A DNA stretch of 64,000 bases from Antennarius striatus (Eukaryota > Chordata > Actinopteri > Lophiiformes > Antennariidae): NCBI RefSeq assembly GCF_040054535.1, contig NC_090780.1, positions 14,026,501 to 14,090,500 of the forward strand. The letters are read 5' to 3'. Under the pieces are notes generated by a model. The model saw only the letters and a list, made by a program, of their open reading frames with translations. It had not been told where the DNA came from and made no database searches. The number at the start of each line of letters is the position of its first letter. The stretch's first letter is position 1. Shown in pieces: positions 1 to 12,204 of this stretch. Position numbers and translations under genes: made by a program.

Positions 1-32
1 AGGCAGAGTCTTCAAACAATTGCAAAGCGGCT

Positions 33-635
33 GTGAAATATGGTGTCACAGAGTGTAATGCACGGAGCTGGAGAGTTGAAAAAGATCGCTTAAAAAATGC
101 TCACCGTCAGAGAAAAGCTTTCCGCGGTCCTCAGAGCGGCCGCTTCCAAGAACTCGGCAGGAGGGTGTGCACGTACGTGGACGAGAAACGAAAGGACGGG
201 ATGCCCATCAGCAAAGCTGTCATTCAGCTCAAGGCCGTGGAAATAGCCAAAGAGCTAAACATACCCACCGCTTACTTCAAAGCAAGCCTCGGCTGGTGTA
301 AAAGAATGATGCGGCGTAATGGACTAACGCTGCGACGCAGAACAAGTCTAGCCCAGCGCCTGCCCTCTGAGTTTGGAGAGAAGCTGTTGTCTTTTCAGCG
401 CTATGTGATCAACTCTTACCCACTGGATCAGATTGGCAATGCTGATCAGACGCCTGTGTTTTTTGACATTCCAACACCTGTCACTGTACACAAGAAAGGT
501 GAGAAATCTGTTATTATCAAATCCACTGGAAATGACAAGAGCCGCGTTACCGTCATGTTAGCCTGCCTCACAGACGGAACCAAACTCCCTCTGTATGTGG
601 TGTTCAAAAGGTCTTTTTTCAAACTTGAGTCTTGA
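33..635 (+). pseudogene. pogo/Tigger-like (DDE_1) transposase, N-terminal half, broken
   Basis: A 200-codon open frame resembles the N-terminal half of pogo-family transposases. Residues about 87-105 (GWCKRMMRRNGLTLRRRTS) match the CENP-B-type helix-turn-helix. Residues 136-141 (NADQTP) carry the first catalytic aspartate of the DDE domain (Asp138), followed by FDIP. The frame then runs only to YVVFKR before it enters terminal-type DNA and stops, so the later catalytic acidic residues are missing. In the family this protein binds the element ends and cuts and pastes the DNA. This copy is most likely an internally deleted, inactive element. The window edge cuts its 5' side, so the true start is not visible. 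I judge it a transposon remnant, not a domesticated gene, because the DDE core is incomplete. Confidence 0.8.
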
Positions 636-639
636 AAAA

Positions 640-690
640 GAATGGGTCGTCTTATAATTATGGTTGTCTTATATTCGGGCCAACACGGTA
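640..690 (+). mobile_element. Probable right terminal region of the pogo-like element
   Basis: Immediately after the broken transposase frame there is a stretch with two similar units: GGTCGTCTTATAATTATGG, then a TGTCTTATATTCGGGCC unit, ending CACGGTA. This looks like the terminal repeat of a pogo-like element ending at a TA dinucleotide. The matching left end lies outside the window, so the assignment is an inference. Confidence 0.45.
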
Positions 691-724
691 TTTGAATAAG
701 GTCAATTGAAAACCTCACGCTGTC

Positions 725-1120
725 ATGCTTTTTAACTCCACCCACTACCTGTCAATCAAGCGCACAACCAATCACAGCGCCAACCAATCACGGCGCATCT
801 GCGCCAGAAGGAATCACGTGAACAATATGTCCGAAGGCATTGGGAAGAGAGGTTTTATTTGCTGTTACGCCAATGCCAAGACGACAACGCAGATATCCTG
901 GACAAAACGTTGGACAAAGTGAAGTTTTTTGAAAACGGCGGGTATGCATTTACGTATGGATGCTATAACCGAAACTTTTTCTATCCGGGGGTGTCTTCCT
1001 GCGACGAAAACCGCTGTGACGTTAGTGTGTGACACGTGTCTACATTTACACAAAGAATGGACGGAGTTAAAACCGGCTATTTTCTCCACGTCAAAGACGT
1101 GTTGATGAACATGCATGACA
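725..1120 (+). other. CCAAT-rich GC-elevated segment, no gene assigned
   Basis: Two direct CCAAT boxes (768-772 and 784-788, 16 bp apart) lie in locally GC-rich sequence with a CACGTG E-box-like site near 815. This is promoter-like, but the short frames on either strand resemble no protein I recognise. It may be the internal promoter of a transposon or an unlinked first exon. Confidence 0.2.
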
Positions 1121-1561
1121 GTTGGATATTTGTTCTTTTGTTTCTTTCTTTATGAGTCATAAAGTGAACGGTATGAATTTCCACACGTCCCAGTCCCGTT
1201 CTCGGAGTTGTTATGCTTATAAACGTGTTGATCAACCCACTTATGTGGCTACGTGTGGACATGGGTCAGATTCAGGTAGTGGTTTGGTTTGTGCCACAAG
1301 TTTTGACAGCGACATAAGGCGGGTGTTTTCTATGGCAGTGAAAATATTGTTAAAAAAAAACAAAACAAATCACCTAAGACCTGCCACAGTGGACAAAAAT
1401 TTTGTTCCAGTGATATGACCCAAGCCTAGTCACTGGCTATACCTCAACGTTACAAAAGCACAATCATTGTCCGTACCCCAACCCCAACCACCCTACCCTC
1501 ACTGTACATGTTTACTGTATTTTCATTTTCGTCATGTCCAAATGATCATTTTCCATACTGC

Positions 1562-1563
<2 letters not shown>

Positions 1564-1657
<94 letters not shown>
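1564..1657 (+). repeat. (TG)n microsatellite
   Basis: About 47 uninterrupted TG units. Apparent poly Cys-Val reading frames across it are artefacts of the repeat. Confidence 0.98.
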
Positions 1658-1660
<3 letters not shown>

Positions 1661-1748
1661 GTACACATGTGCAAGCATTTGGAATTAAACAAAAGTTATT
1701 TCCCTACGGGAATTATTAATAGATTCATTTATTTGATTTTTGATTTTT

Positions 1749-1862
<114 letters not shown>

Positions 1863-1939
1863 GTATTGCCATCACTGAAATATACATGTTTTGCATACTT
1901 CCTTATTTTGCTGACATTTTTATTCCACTTCAAACTCAT

Positions 1940-2075
1940 GCCAGCTGATATTTTAGCATCCAGTAGATGTAATACTAGAGCAAATGAAGCCTCATGAAGC
2001 TTCGAACTGCAGTGAACCGATTGGGATGAAAAGCTTCAGTGCCTCACGGGGGTTCATCTGCCCATCACTAACAAT
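1940..2075. mobile_element. Possible hAT-like terminal remnant
   Basis: The segment ends with CATCTGCCCATCACTAAC, whose reverse complement contains TAGTGATGGG, a terminal repeat type common in vertebrate hAT elements. Repeated GAAGCTTCGAA and CAGTGAACC words precede it. No transposase is present. Confidence 0.3.
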
Positions 2076-2079
2076 TAGT

Positions 2080-2640
2080 TATCTTTATTTCTCCAGTTAG
2101 CCTGCCAACATTCATCTATGGCTTCTCAATGCCCGCCCAGCGCAATCCATGATTTGCCAACACAAAGTCGTTTCATCACCACGTTGATTTTTGACTATAT
2201 TGGGTGTGCTTGGTTTAAAATACCAATACATTTGTTTTTATATGTTTGGTATGAAGTCTGATATTATTGTTTTATTGTGGAATTTCCACAGATTCCCGCT
2301 AAACTATGCTGTTATGACCGTTCAGGCTTATGCTTATGCTTCACTGCTTATGCTAAATAGCATAAGAGGTGAAGGAAATTAATGAAAACATGAACTGCAT
2401 TAACCATGCCAGCGAACTAATGTATGTTCTAAGCAAATTAAAGAAAAATGAAATGATGTATTTGGTCTTTCAAAAGTAAAGTAAATAAACAAATAAATGA
2501 AAATAAATAAAACAATTGATCAAAAATATTTAGAAAGCATTGAGTCTTTTTTTTTTTTTTAAATCAATGAACATTTTGAGAAGCAGTTGAATATTTTAGT
2601 GACAGATAAATCCCCGCCTCGATGATAGCAACACAGAAAA
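2080..2640. other. AT-rich intergenic DNA, nothing recognised
   Basis: AT-rich sequence with a short (AAAT)n-like stretch near 2,480-2,515 and a T13 run near 2,549. I see no gene or recognisable element. Confidence 0.5.
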
Positions 2641-2659
2641 TTTGGCAATTGAAATTGAT

Positions 2660-2820
2660 TTACATGCCACAAACAGTTAAAGCGCATGTTTTTGGATGGT
2701 GGGAGAAAGCTGGAGAACCCTGAGAGAACCCATGCAGATTCAGAGAGAACATAAAACCTCGAACCCAGAACCATCTTGCTGTGAAACGACAGTGCTACCC
2801 ACTGCGCCAGTGTGCCGCTT
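2660..2820 (-). mobile_element. HE1/V-SINE-like SINE fragment
   Basis: On the minus strand this contains the GCGGCACACTGGCGCAGTGG-type tRNA-derived head, then a degraded body including AACCCATGCAG, GGAGAACC and CATTTTTGG-like words. These are typical of the abundant fish tRNA-derived SINE. It is truncated and diverged. Confidence 0.65.
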
Positions 2821-2829
2821 AGCTAAAGT

Positions 2830-4240
2830 GTCTTTCTGAGAAAATAGCTGGTTATGAAAGGTATTCAAATTTACTTGTTGCACATTTTGTATCTGTTTGT
2901 TCTGTTGACATTTTCATTTAGAATGACTCAATCATTACAGGTAATAGTTGTTCTGTTAGAGCCAACAAAAGAGGGCTCAGAAGCAGGTCTCTTACAACAC
3001 AAGGTTTTTAAGTCAGAGCAAGACTCAGTGCACAAAATGTCAGTCCAAAAAAACAAGCAACAGAATAATAGGGGATAAACCAAAAACAAGGCTAAAAGTT
3101 ACAAAGCCAGCCCTAAATCTGAGGGAACATAAGAGAATTCTAGTGACATGTTGTCACCGAAAAACGTGAAGTCAGTCAAGGCAGGGTGGGAAAACACACA
3201 GGCAGGAAGTAATGTGCCTGAAACGAGAGACAAGGATGAGTGCCAAATTATACAAACAACAAAACAAAAACAGAACTTTGACAAAAACCGGAAACAAACT
3301 TGACCATAATGAGGCCTAAGGGTGTAACATGATCTGGTTTTTATCAGTATTACTCATAACACAGGGACATTTTGTCAGCACTTTCAAATATGCACAGGTA
3401 CATGGCTAACCATTTCGGAGTGATTTGAACAACACATGAGGTATTTATTAAGTTGCATAGCTTCACTAAGGCAAGATATACAGAGCTCCAACAACATGTT
3501 TTAATATCCTACAACCAAAGCTCAGAGTGCCACATGAAAACTAATAATAATAATAATAATAATAATATTTATAATAATAAATAATAATAAATAAACCACA
3601 CAAACTGAAATTATGTCTTTTGTTTGCTGTTTTTTTTTTCTACTAATCTTCTACAATTGCATTGCATTTGGTCCCTGAAGCTGTTCCTGAAGACACAGAT
3701 CTCTGCTACAAGATAAGTCACCTTGACCCAGCCTGGTTCTATTTGGTTAAAAAACAGAATGAAGAAACAGACTCCACTTACACATGGATTAGGTTGGAGA
3801 GACTGAGGAACTGCATGGTGGCTTGGTCAGCTCAAAACTCTCAAACTTGCAATGGGGCAATGACCTATCTCATTGCTCTCTCAGGCCAGAATGGGAACAC
3901 AGTCAATAGAAGCCCAAACTAGAGTGCTTTTGCCTATGTGGGATATTGATTTGCTCTCACTATGATTATAGTAATTAACAGTATTGAAGTGCTGACCATC
4001 AAGGGCACCAAGTACAATTAAATGGAAGTGATGAGGTAGTCATGCTATGCTATGTCTCATGTAGTCATACAGAAGTCGTGGAGAGAGACAGAGAGAGAGT
4101 TGTCCCATTTGAATTTCTGTTCATATGTTGAGATGGGACATCTAACATTGACATGCTGTGAAAGGTCAATACTTTTAAGTAACTTGTGTTCTAGTAGCTC
4201 TTACCTTCAGAACAGTGAAGGTATTAGGTATGTATAAGTA
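2830..4240. other. Intergenic DNA with low-complexity and possible old repeat
   Basis: Positions about 2,990-3,330 resemble a purine-rich, non-autonomous fish repeat (many AAACAAG/ACAAAAAC words) but have no clear ends. A (TAA)n microsatellite lies at 3,541-3,595. An 86-codon frame at 3,662-3,922 has no recognisable domain and no splice context that I trust. I find no supported gene. Confidence 0.4.
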
Positions 4241-4249
4241 GCAGTTTTG

Positions 4250-4302
4250 TATTACTGAATATTACTTTCACTGACAATTCAGTGAAAGTAATGTTCAGTC
4301 AA
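4250..4302. repeat. Inverted repeat / hairpin
   Basis: A perfect 14-bp inverted repeat: left arm 4,261-4,274, 4-nt loop CAAT, right arm 4,279-4,292. Imperfect pairing continues about 8 bp outward on each side. Confidence 0.85.
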
Positions 4303-5630
4303 ACTTCAGTCATCATTGACTGCCCAATCGCGGTCGTAAGTCGACGACTACCTGTATTCAAGAAATGTTCTTTGATTCCCACAAGGTATAACAATATAGG
4401 AAAAGTCCCAACTTATGATGTCATTTAAAAGAGTGTCCAGGCCATATAGGCAACAGCAACAACAAGAAAAAGTTACTCTGTTCAGATATAAAAGTAACAA
4501 TTTACAAACGAACTAAATTAGAAAAACGCTGAAGTATAAAAAATATTCATCAACAAATATTTAGAGTCATATATGTCCACAACTGTCGTTTAATGTAGCT
4601 AACCAGCTCACTGAAACCAGCTCACTGAGATTCTAGTGGCTTTGCGATTCTATCCGAACAGCGGGAGAAGCACCCTTGAATGACGTTTTTTCAAATTCAG
4701 GGACATTCATCAGGCATTAACACTAAGGAGAAGTCAGTGGCAAGAAATGCCTTCAACATTTGTTGAATGTTGAAGGATAATCTGTACAATCTGTGGTATG
4801 TCTCTCATTTTCCTTCCATACTATTGTAGATACTGCTTCTTTTCTGTTATAATGTACTGTAATGGGTTTAGATTACTGTTCAGTGGGTTTTATTTGCTGT
4901 TGCACAATGTCGCAGAACACAACTCTGTATACGCTTCTTCCTTCCAAAGACTGCACAGTTGCACTGACGCAAGCATGAATGTACTTGTCCAAGATGCATA
5001 CACGTGCGCACCCGGACTTGCATAAAAACTGATTTGAGAGGGAACTCCCGAGAATGCACTGGCAGACTGAAAACAAAAACACACTTTGTAAGACAGCCCA
5101 GTGGGGAGGAGTCTTGATTTTGACCTTTAACAGATGATGTTTATCCCATTTTTCCTGGAATAATTGGTGTACATCGGACAGTGAAACCACTGCTTTTCAC
5201 TGTATTCACCTCCATGAACTTTGCACATAAAAGGATCGTGCTTTATCCTGTCACAAGCTTCCACCACATTATGTCAGACAAAATATCCACTGTTATATTT
5301 TGACTGTTTAATATGAATTGCAGGAAAAAGCAGGAGTAGTCTGTCTTAGATGAAACTATTCTTCCACTTTCACCTCTGCAACTTTGAAATACAATAAATC
5401 AGTAGGTGTTCAACACACTAGAAGTCGGAGAATTGGTCCAAGATACATTCTATCAAATGAAAAATTCTGCTTGAATTTAGAGTTTGCTTTGTCGTATGAG
5501 AGTTTTGAATGTTGAAGTATTTCCTTGTAACTTTGTGTAGAAGTTACTTGAATGTTAAATGTCTCACTGCTCTGTTTTTTTTGGCATGAAACCTCTATGT
5601 GCACAAGTTTACGGTCAGAAAAGGTATATA
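4303..5630. other. Intergenic DNA, nothing recognised
   Basis: Contains a short tandem duplication near 4,605-4,632 (CCAGCTCACTGA twice). Otherwise there is no gene or mobile element that I can support. Confidence 0.45.
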
Positions 5631-5634
5631 AACT

Positions 5635-5763
<129 letters not shown>

Positions 5764-5764
5764 A

Positions 5765-8640
5765 TCAAAATATTATGGCTCTGGATTCTGGCGGTCATGG
5801 CTGCCACGTGATGTCTTAACATGTGGAGAGCAGAAGGAGTGGTCTTGTTGAGAGAACACGGACTCTTTTTTGTTTTTTATCTGTCTGCTTGCTGGGCCAT
5901 ATGGAACTTGTTTATATACAGTGAGGCATGAGAGCTACACACACGCTCAGAGTTAATGTTATCATTTTGACTAACTTACTAAATTTCAAACCTCAGTCAC
6001 ATCCACAACATCTTACAGATCACAAAAAACTAAAACAACACCAGAAAACACAAAGCACATATGTGAATGTTTAGTCAAAACTTTAATATTCATACGTCTC
6101 TGTTGCTGTTTATTACTTCCAGGTTATGCAAACGCAGCAGAGAAGGATAACAGAGATAAAGCTTTTCATGTTCCAAGATAAAGAAAAACTGCCATCGACC
6201 ATAAAGTTAGAAAGTTGTTTTCTTCCTCTCAAAAGTCTCCACCCACCGAGGTTTTCAGGCATGCAGCACTCTGCTCTCTGTCAGTATGGACTGGATCCAA
6301 AAAGCCTTCTCCAATAAGCTGCATCTTGTTAAAATACTTTTATACTAGTTACTTTGTAAATAACCTAAACAAGGTCTTATTTCACCAGCCCCAACAAAAT
6401 GTTGTTTGTGTTTTGTTCTCTGTGAGCTTCTTTTACGGTGTTGACTATCCAGCTGTAAACCTATGGAAGGGCTCGTACTGATTTTCATTTGCATGTATTT
6501 GTCTATCATGTGATGAACTCTTCACCTGTACACTGCTGTGGATGGATAGATAGATGATTTGAGTAAGTGTAAAGTGTGATTGGAGTGCATGGATTCAGCC
6601 TTGGTTTGTCACATTTTAAAGGAATTCAAAGTTAACTTCTTGTTTTGGTTTATCAGAAACTGTGAGAGGGCTACAGACTCCTCCCAAAGAGGGAGAGTGT
6701 TGACTGCTACTAAGACCATGTGCACAGTGAGAGGTCGCAGAGCAAGGATTATTGTAGCAAAAAGGAACTTTGTTTCATGACAGGAACAGCAATCTGTGAA
6801 GCAGGACAAACATGAGCAGAAGCTCTTTTTTTCCACTAATTATGTGTTCATCTTTACTTTCATGCACTCAAAATATTGACTGTTATTTAGAGCAAATTCT
6901 GTTAAAATAAATATGGACATTGTTTGCAATGATCTGCAGAGCAGATGTGTGAAATTTTACACTGGCTATAGATTAACTGAGCTGATTCATTATGGTGCAC
7001 ATATATGAGACTGACAGGATGTAGGCGTGAATGTGAGAGTAGAGAGTCGGGCAGGATGTGGGGCAGGAGAGGGTGGGTTAACCCTCCAGGAACAGTTTTC
7101 ATGCAGGAACTCAGAAAGTAGCCAAAGGACTTTTGCAATCAGAACCTGGTAAACCAGATCTTAGACAAGACAAGTGTATTACGTATCCTCTGTGTGTTTG
7201 CAAACAAAAGGGTAATAATGAAGAGGAAATCAAGACTGGTTTGTTTTGTTTGATGGCAGCTGACACACTTTCACATGTCAACATGTCAACATTACATATC
7301 TTTGTGGAATGGTAAACCCTCCTTCAGTAAATGAGTCTGCATCCCAAACATCTCTCAGTCCAGCAAATCTCAACAATGTCCTCTTGCACTGCTCATAATA
7401 ATGCTGTCCTTTCAATACTATCCCCATGGTGATGTACTGGTGCAGAACTAGAATTGATTTACTGGGTGTGCAATCTGGGCCACACACGTTTCACTATTTT
7501 CTGCATGAGCAAGTGAGTGATGGCCCACACAATAGACAGAAACATAAACTGTGACACTCCTAGTGTGTGCATGAGTTGTCCACGCACTCACTAAAGTATT
7601 ACTACAAAAGAAAAATCCACGTGCCTCATATTACAGGGTGACATCATTGTTTGCCATCAGATATCCTTTGGGTCCCCTCCTCTAACGAGACCAATCCCCT
7701 GCACACTTACCAGGAGCAGACAACTGCTGCCTGAAAAGTAGTCTAGGGTCAAGGTATTTGGTCATTGATAGGCTGGACATGTCACGCTGATAGCATTAGT
7801 TCGTAAGAATTATTATTCCTAACAATCTATGGAAAGTGCAGTGATTATAAACACTACAGTCACCTGAAGTGGAGGCATGCTCTTAATGATCATGCAGGTG
7901 TAGCTTTTCATTTTAGCTGTCCTCTGGTCTTAGACAAATGAATCACATGTGTCACAATTTAATGAGTTTCAGGAATGCACTTATAGAAACAGAGAAATCT
8001 TCTGATGTTACATCGGTGTTCCAAAGCAAGTAATATAATAATACACCCAACTGGCTGATACGTATAATCAATTTTGGGGTACCTGAACACTTTAATTAGT
8101 GCATATTTCTGTGCTGTTAATGTACCCTGTCTGAAAACGTACATCAATACATCTTCCAATATTATGAATCTGTATAAGCAAAGGTCAAATTATCATTCTG
8201 CTTCAGCCTCTGCTTTTCATAACCTCTCCCTGTGTAAACAAAACAAGACAGGTCATTTTCTGACTTGCCTTCATTCTCTACTGCAAGAGGCTTTGTGGAT
8301 CAAGTCTCATGTTAAATATTAAGACAATGTGGGCCATCAACAGAATTCTTTTCTTTGGATATATTTTTAAGAAAATACATAGAGATATTTGCTTGTAAAA
8401 ATATGTCTCACAGTTCAAAGAAGTTTAGAAGAAAGAAGACAAAGAAACTGCCAGGGTGTGATGGTGTGTTTGTGATTGTTTGTGGGGGGTTTTTAAAGCA
8501 GCACTTCAAAGTAAGGTCATAATTAAATCAAATGAATATTTACTAACATAGTATTCATATCATTATGTTACAAATTATACATAACATTATTCCACAGGCT
8601 GGAATTTGGAGATCGTATTTGTAATTAATCAGTCAGTACA
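5765..8640. other. Long intergenic stretch without supported features
   Basis: AT-rich, mostly unique-looking DNA. Short frames on both strands have no recognisable domain and no consistent splice sites. I see nothing to annotate. Confidence 0.5.
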
Positions 8641-8649
8641 TTTGTGCTA

Positions 8650-9945
8650 TTGTTGTGTGTGTCACGATGATTGGTCTTCAATACACCTTACGGTGATACT
8701 TGGACACGTCATTGGTGATGAACCTGAGTTCATTGGGTGTTTTGGGTCTTTAATTATCAGATACCCTCACCCGGGCGACCCAGCCAGGGGCGATCACTCC
8801 CCGGCTTGTGTCCAAGTAGCACACCACGGATCCCCCCTACGGATCCACAGCCACCACAAGGCCTTTTCTTCGGTCTCAATGATTATCTTGGTGGCTCTCC
8901 TCGACTGCAGTCCTCTAATTCCAAGGAGTTTGAACACTCTCTGGAGTGAATGACCAGCAAAACCTCTGCATGCGATTTCAATGGGCTCACAGTGGGCTTT
9001 CCAGCTGTTTCTTTGGCACTCACTGGTGAGCTCAGAGATTTGGCCCTCTTGCGCTCATTGGCCTTGTCAATCCGGTCCTCCCATGGGACTTGGTGGATTC
9101 CGATGTAAATACCATGTCTGGGCGGAGTGAAGTGGTAGGTATGTTAGTTGGAAACTTGAGTTGCCTTCCCAGGTCAACCTGCGGTAGCGAGGAGCACTCC
9201 TGAACAGTTTGGGTGGTGGTTTGCCTTCCGGCCCGCTTTAACAAACATGATTGACTGCTTTGGGGCAACTTGGGCCTTGCTGTTCTGTATCGCTGTGCAG
9301 ATGGAATCCACCAAGGATTTTAAAACTTGGTCGTGGTTCCAGCAATACCGCCCCTCTCCTAATGCCTTTGGGCAGCAACTCAGGATGTGCTCCATGTTGC
9401 CCCTCCTCTGCCATAATTTGCACTGCGGAGTGTCTACCAGGCCCCAGGTATGAAGGTTGGCAGGACTTGGGAGAACATTGTAGATAGATTGTATGAGAAA
9501 CTTTATTTGTAGAGGTTCAGCTCTCCAGAGCTCTGCCCAGGTGAGTTTGCGAGGATCCACATGCTCCCACCTCATCCACGCACCTTGCTTGGACATGCCG
9601 ACCGTCTTGCTGCAGCGTTCCTCCTCCACCTCTGCGCGGATCTCATCTTTGACCAGTTGGCGCTTCTCCTTTCCACAGACACGATTGTAGCGTGGCTTGG
9701 GAAAGCTGCCACGCCCTACCCTTCCCATTGCCATGGTTCCGACCAAGGTTCTATACCTCAGCCTTGCCTCTGCTCTGCTGACGGCTTCTTGTACCACTTC
9801 CTGCCACTTCCTCCAAGTCTTGACAAGGATCCCTGCTGAGGCCACCTTTGTGTCTGCAGAGTCCCTGTACATTATCACCTCACTGGAGCAGGTGACTTTG
9901 AACTCCTCTGTTAGTCCACTGAAGGGGAGGTGCAGCTTGTTGGAA
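8650..9945 (-). mobile_element. RLE-type (R2-like) non-LTR retrotransposon, 3' part, degraded
   Basis: Read on the minus strand, this encodes the C-terminal end of a non-LTR retrotransposon protein. Part of it is open (9,878 down to 9,174, about 234 codons). It includes the run-up to a zinc-knuckle-like motif (CKLW followed by HILSCCPKAL, with one expected cysteine missing). After a frame break near 9,175 it continues with SLRPDMVF near 9,110-9,130. That motif matches the PD...E-x-T core of the restriction-like endonuclease (RLE) used by R2/NeSL-type elements for target cleavage. Further frames downstream (CEPIEI, GIRGLQSRRA) extend it to about 8,780. Several frameshifts and stops make it inactive. 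The 5' side is truncated at about 9,945, inside the reverse-transcriptase C-terminal region. Clade naming is from motif memory. Confidence 0.8.
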
Positions 9946-10064
9946 TGACCATAATTTTATAAGGGCCACCAACACACTGAATGTTATTGTATTGTACAGT
10001 GAACCTAATTCTGCAAGAGGAAACTTCACTAACTTCAAACTTCGACTAACCTGAGTGACCATGT

Positions 10065-10110
10065 AATTTCCCCGTATGGGGATCAATAAAGTACACTTCT
10101 TCTTCTAGGA
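10065..10110 (+). mobile_element. SINE tail fragment
   Basis: Carries the tail signature TTTCCCCGTATGGGGATCAA followed by TAAAGT and (TTC)n. The same tail ends the tRNA-derived SINE at 16,079-16,482. Confidence 0.6.
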
Positions 10111-10374
10111 AGAGGAAAATTGAAAACAATACTGTTCAAGAAGCAGCTACTGTTTTTTGCTGTAACATCAGATGTCGCTTAAAACTAGAATTTGGTTTCT
10201 ATAAAATGACAAAAGACCTGATTAACTTTAGGAACATCTGTTGTTACAAAAATGTCCTATGCACTTTAGTTGATGACCACCTCACTTTTGCAAACTTCCT
10301 GATATAATGCACTAATTTTTAAATTGTATTTCCTTTTGTTTATTGGTGTTTAGTGTTTTTTGAGTGTTTTTGAA

Positions 10375-10555
10375 GTTTCATCTAATGAAAAATTGTAAAA
10401 TGTTCTACATTTTCTGAATGTGATTGAAGATTTTTTGCAAAAAATCTTCTTCTTCTTCTGAAGCACTTTAGTGCTTTCATCTAATGTAGAATTGTAAAAT
10501 GTTTGAATGTGATTTAAGTGTTTTTGCAAAAATAAAATAAAAATCTTCTTCACAG
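10375..10555 (+). repeat. Two-copy imperfect tandem duplication
   Basis: Two units of about 80-100 bp share TTTCATCTAATG, AATTGTAAAATGTT, GAATGTGATT, TTTTTGCAAAAA and AATCTTCTTC in the same order. One starts at about 10,375 and the other at about 10,475. Confidence 0.75.
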
Positions 10556-10559
10556 AAAG

Positions 10560-10940
10560 CTCATATATTCCAAATTTGATGTGCTGTTATTTTTAGTTTA
10601 TGAACCAATAAGGGATTACATCCGACATTTTAGTTGTCTTTTCACAATTCTGAGTGCGTATATGGTAGATAATACTATTTAATTATTTGATGTTTTGACT
10701 GGCCTGCAGTCCTGTCATTAAAAAGTCCTGTTGAAAGTTTAAACTGTTCAGAACATGTAAGTTTGTACATCAAAGTTTTTACAAAACATAGTGGAAATGC
10801 CATCCTTTTTCAGAAGCACTTGTTTCCATTGTAAGCACAGGGAAAGAGTCAAGAGCATGGATGGTGCTGGAGAATACAAGCGTAAACAAATCTGTCCCTG
10901 ACTTGGGGTCACTGACAGCAACAGTTGTCAATACCAACTG
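10560..10940. other. Intergenic DNA, nothing recognised
   Basis: No gene, RNA or element recognised. Confidence 0.5.
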
Positions 10941-10943
10941 TCT

Positions 10944-11109
<166 letters not shown>

Positions 11110-11159
11110 GATTTAGACATAAATATAGGTGTAGATAGATATACAGTAGATATGTACAG

Positions 11160-11530
11160 ACATAGAGTAGGGAGAGTAGAGTAGAGTATAACTTTATCTG
11201 TCAGGGAAATTAATTTCTCCGTCGCACACAGCACAGTAAGTACACAAAACCCAGAAAAAGCACACAGAAAGCACCAGCACATAGAAAGTAGTACAACACC
11301 AAATAGAAAGAGTAATAAGTAACCCATCAAGAATATATACATAGAAAATCATAAATAGGCATAGAAATAAATAATGGGTATAGTTAAATGTCTATAGTGT
11401 TGTATTGTTTTTGCTGTATTGTCTGTGTCATCCCTCAGCTCTCGTGTGGACTTCATTCTTCTTCAACTCCCCCAAAGAGGAGTTGAGCAGTTTAATGGCT
11501 CGGGGGGGATGAAGGAGTTCTTAAGAGTAT
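11160..11530. mobile_element. Degraded fish interspersed repeat, class uncertain
   Basis: Contains TAACTTTATCTGTCAGGGAA followed by an A-rich body rich in CACAGCACAGTAAG and AAATAGGCATAG words, then an oligo-pyrimidine part. This resembles tails of fish LINE/SINE copies that end in ACTTTATT...GGGGAAAT. Boundaries are uncertain. Confidence 0.35.
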
Positions 11531-12075
11531 CTATATCTATCTACATACCTATCTATATAGTGTACGTGTATCTATATGTATATTTATATGGATATAGATA
11601 TATATGCAGGAGATAGAACTTCAAGAATGTGTAATGACTGGTTAATTTTGTTGATCTTGTCTGTCTACAGAAAACTACAAAGCACACCCAGGAGCCAAAA
11701 CAAAGTTCTTATGAGGGCGTTCCCGACTACAGGTGTCATTACACAAGTGAATAGCTTTCTACAATTAGCATACAATATTCAGTATAACCAGCATGGAAAC
11801 TGGGTCAAACTGCAGTCACATAAGTGACTGAATACAGTTGTTACAAAGCTCACGGTGTTCTCATAGCAAAGATGGTCAGTCAGGTTTTCAGGATCTATTG
11901 CAATACTGTTGCATTTATTATCTGTCATGATGTTATTTTGTGCAAAAACACACCAATTTACAAACAGTTTGTAAGGCCTTGCAAATAGTAGTGATCAATT
12001 AAGGGGAAATACTTAATTTGTCAAAAATTAAGCATCTGGGAATTCCTATGTAGGGATAAATGAAGTTTATCTATC
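11530..12075. other. Intergenic DNA, nothing recognised
   Basis: Starts with a degraded (TATC/TATA) repeat at 11,525-11,605; otherwise no supported feature. Confidence 0.45.
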
Positions 12076-12079
12076 TATT

Positions 12080-12082
12080 TGC

Positions 12083-12172
<90 letters not shown>

Positions 12173-12202
12173 CTCTCTCTCTCTTTCTCTCTCTCTCTGT
12201 CT
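12080..12202 (+). repeat. (GTCT)n then (CT)n microsatellite
   Basis: Five CTGT units grade into a CT tract with a few TATC and TTTC interruptions. Confidence 0.95.
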
Positions 12203-12204
12203 AA

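Noticed and set aside
3662-3922. 86-codon frame as a coding exon
   Set aside because: No recognised domain and no neighbouring exons in phase.
9174-9878. 234-codon minus-strand frame as a host gene
   Set aside because: It carries retrotransposon zinc-knuckle and flanking motifs and continues out of frame into an RLE domain.
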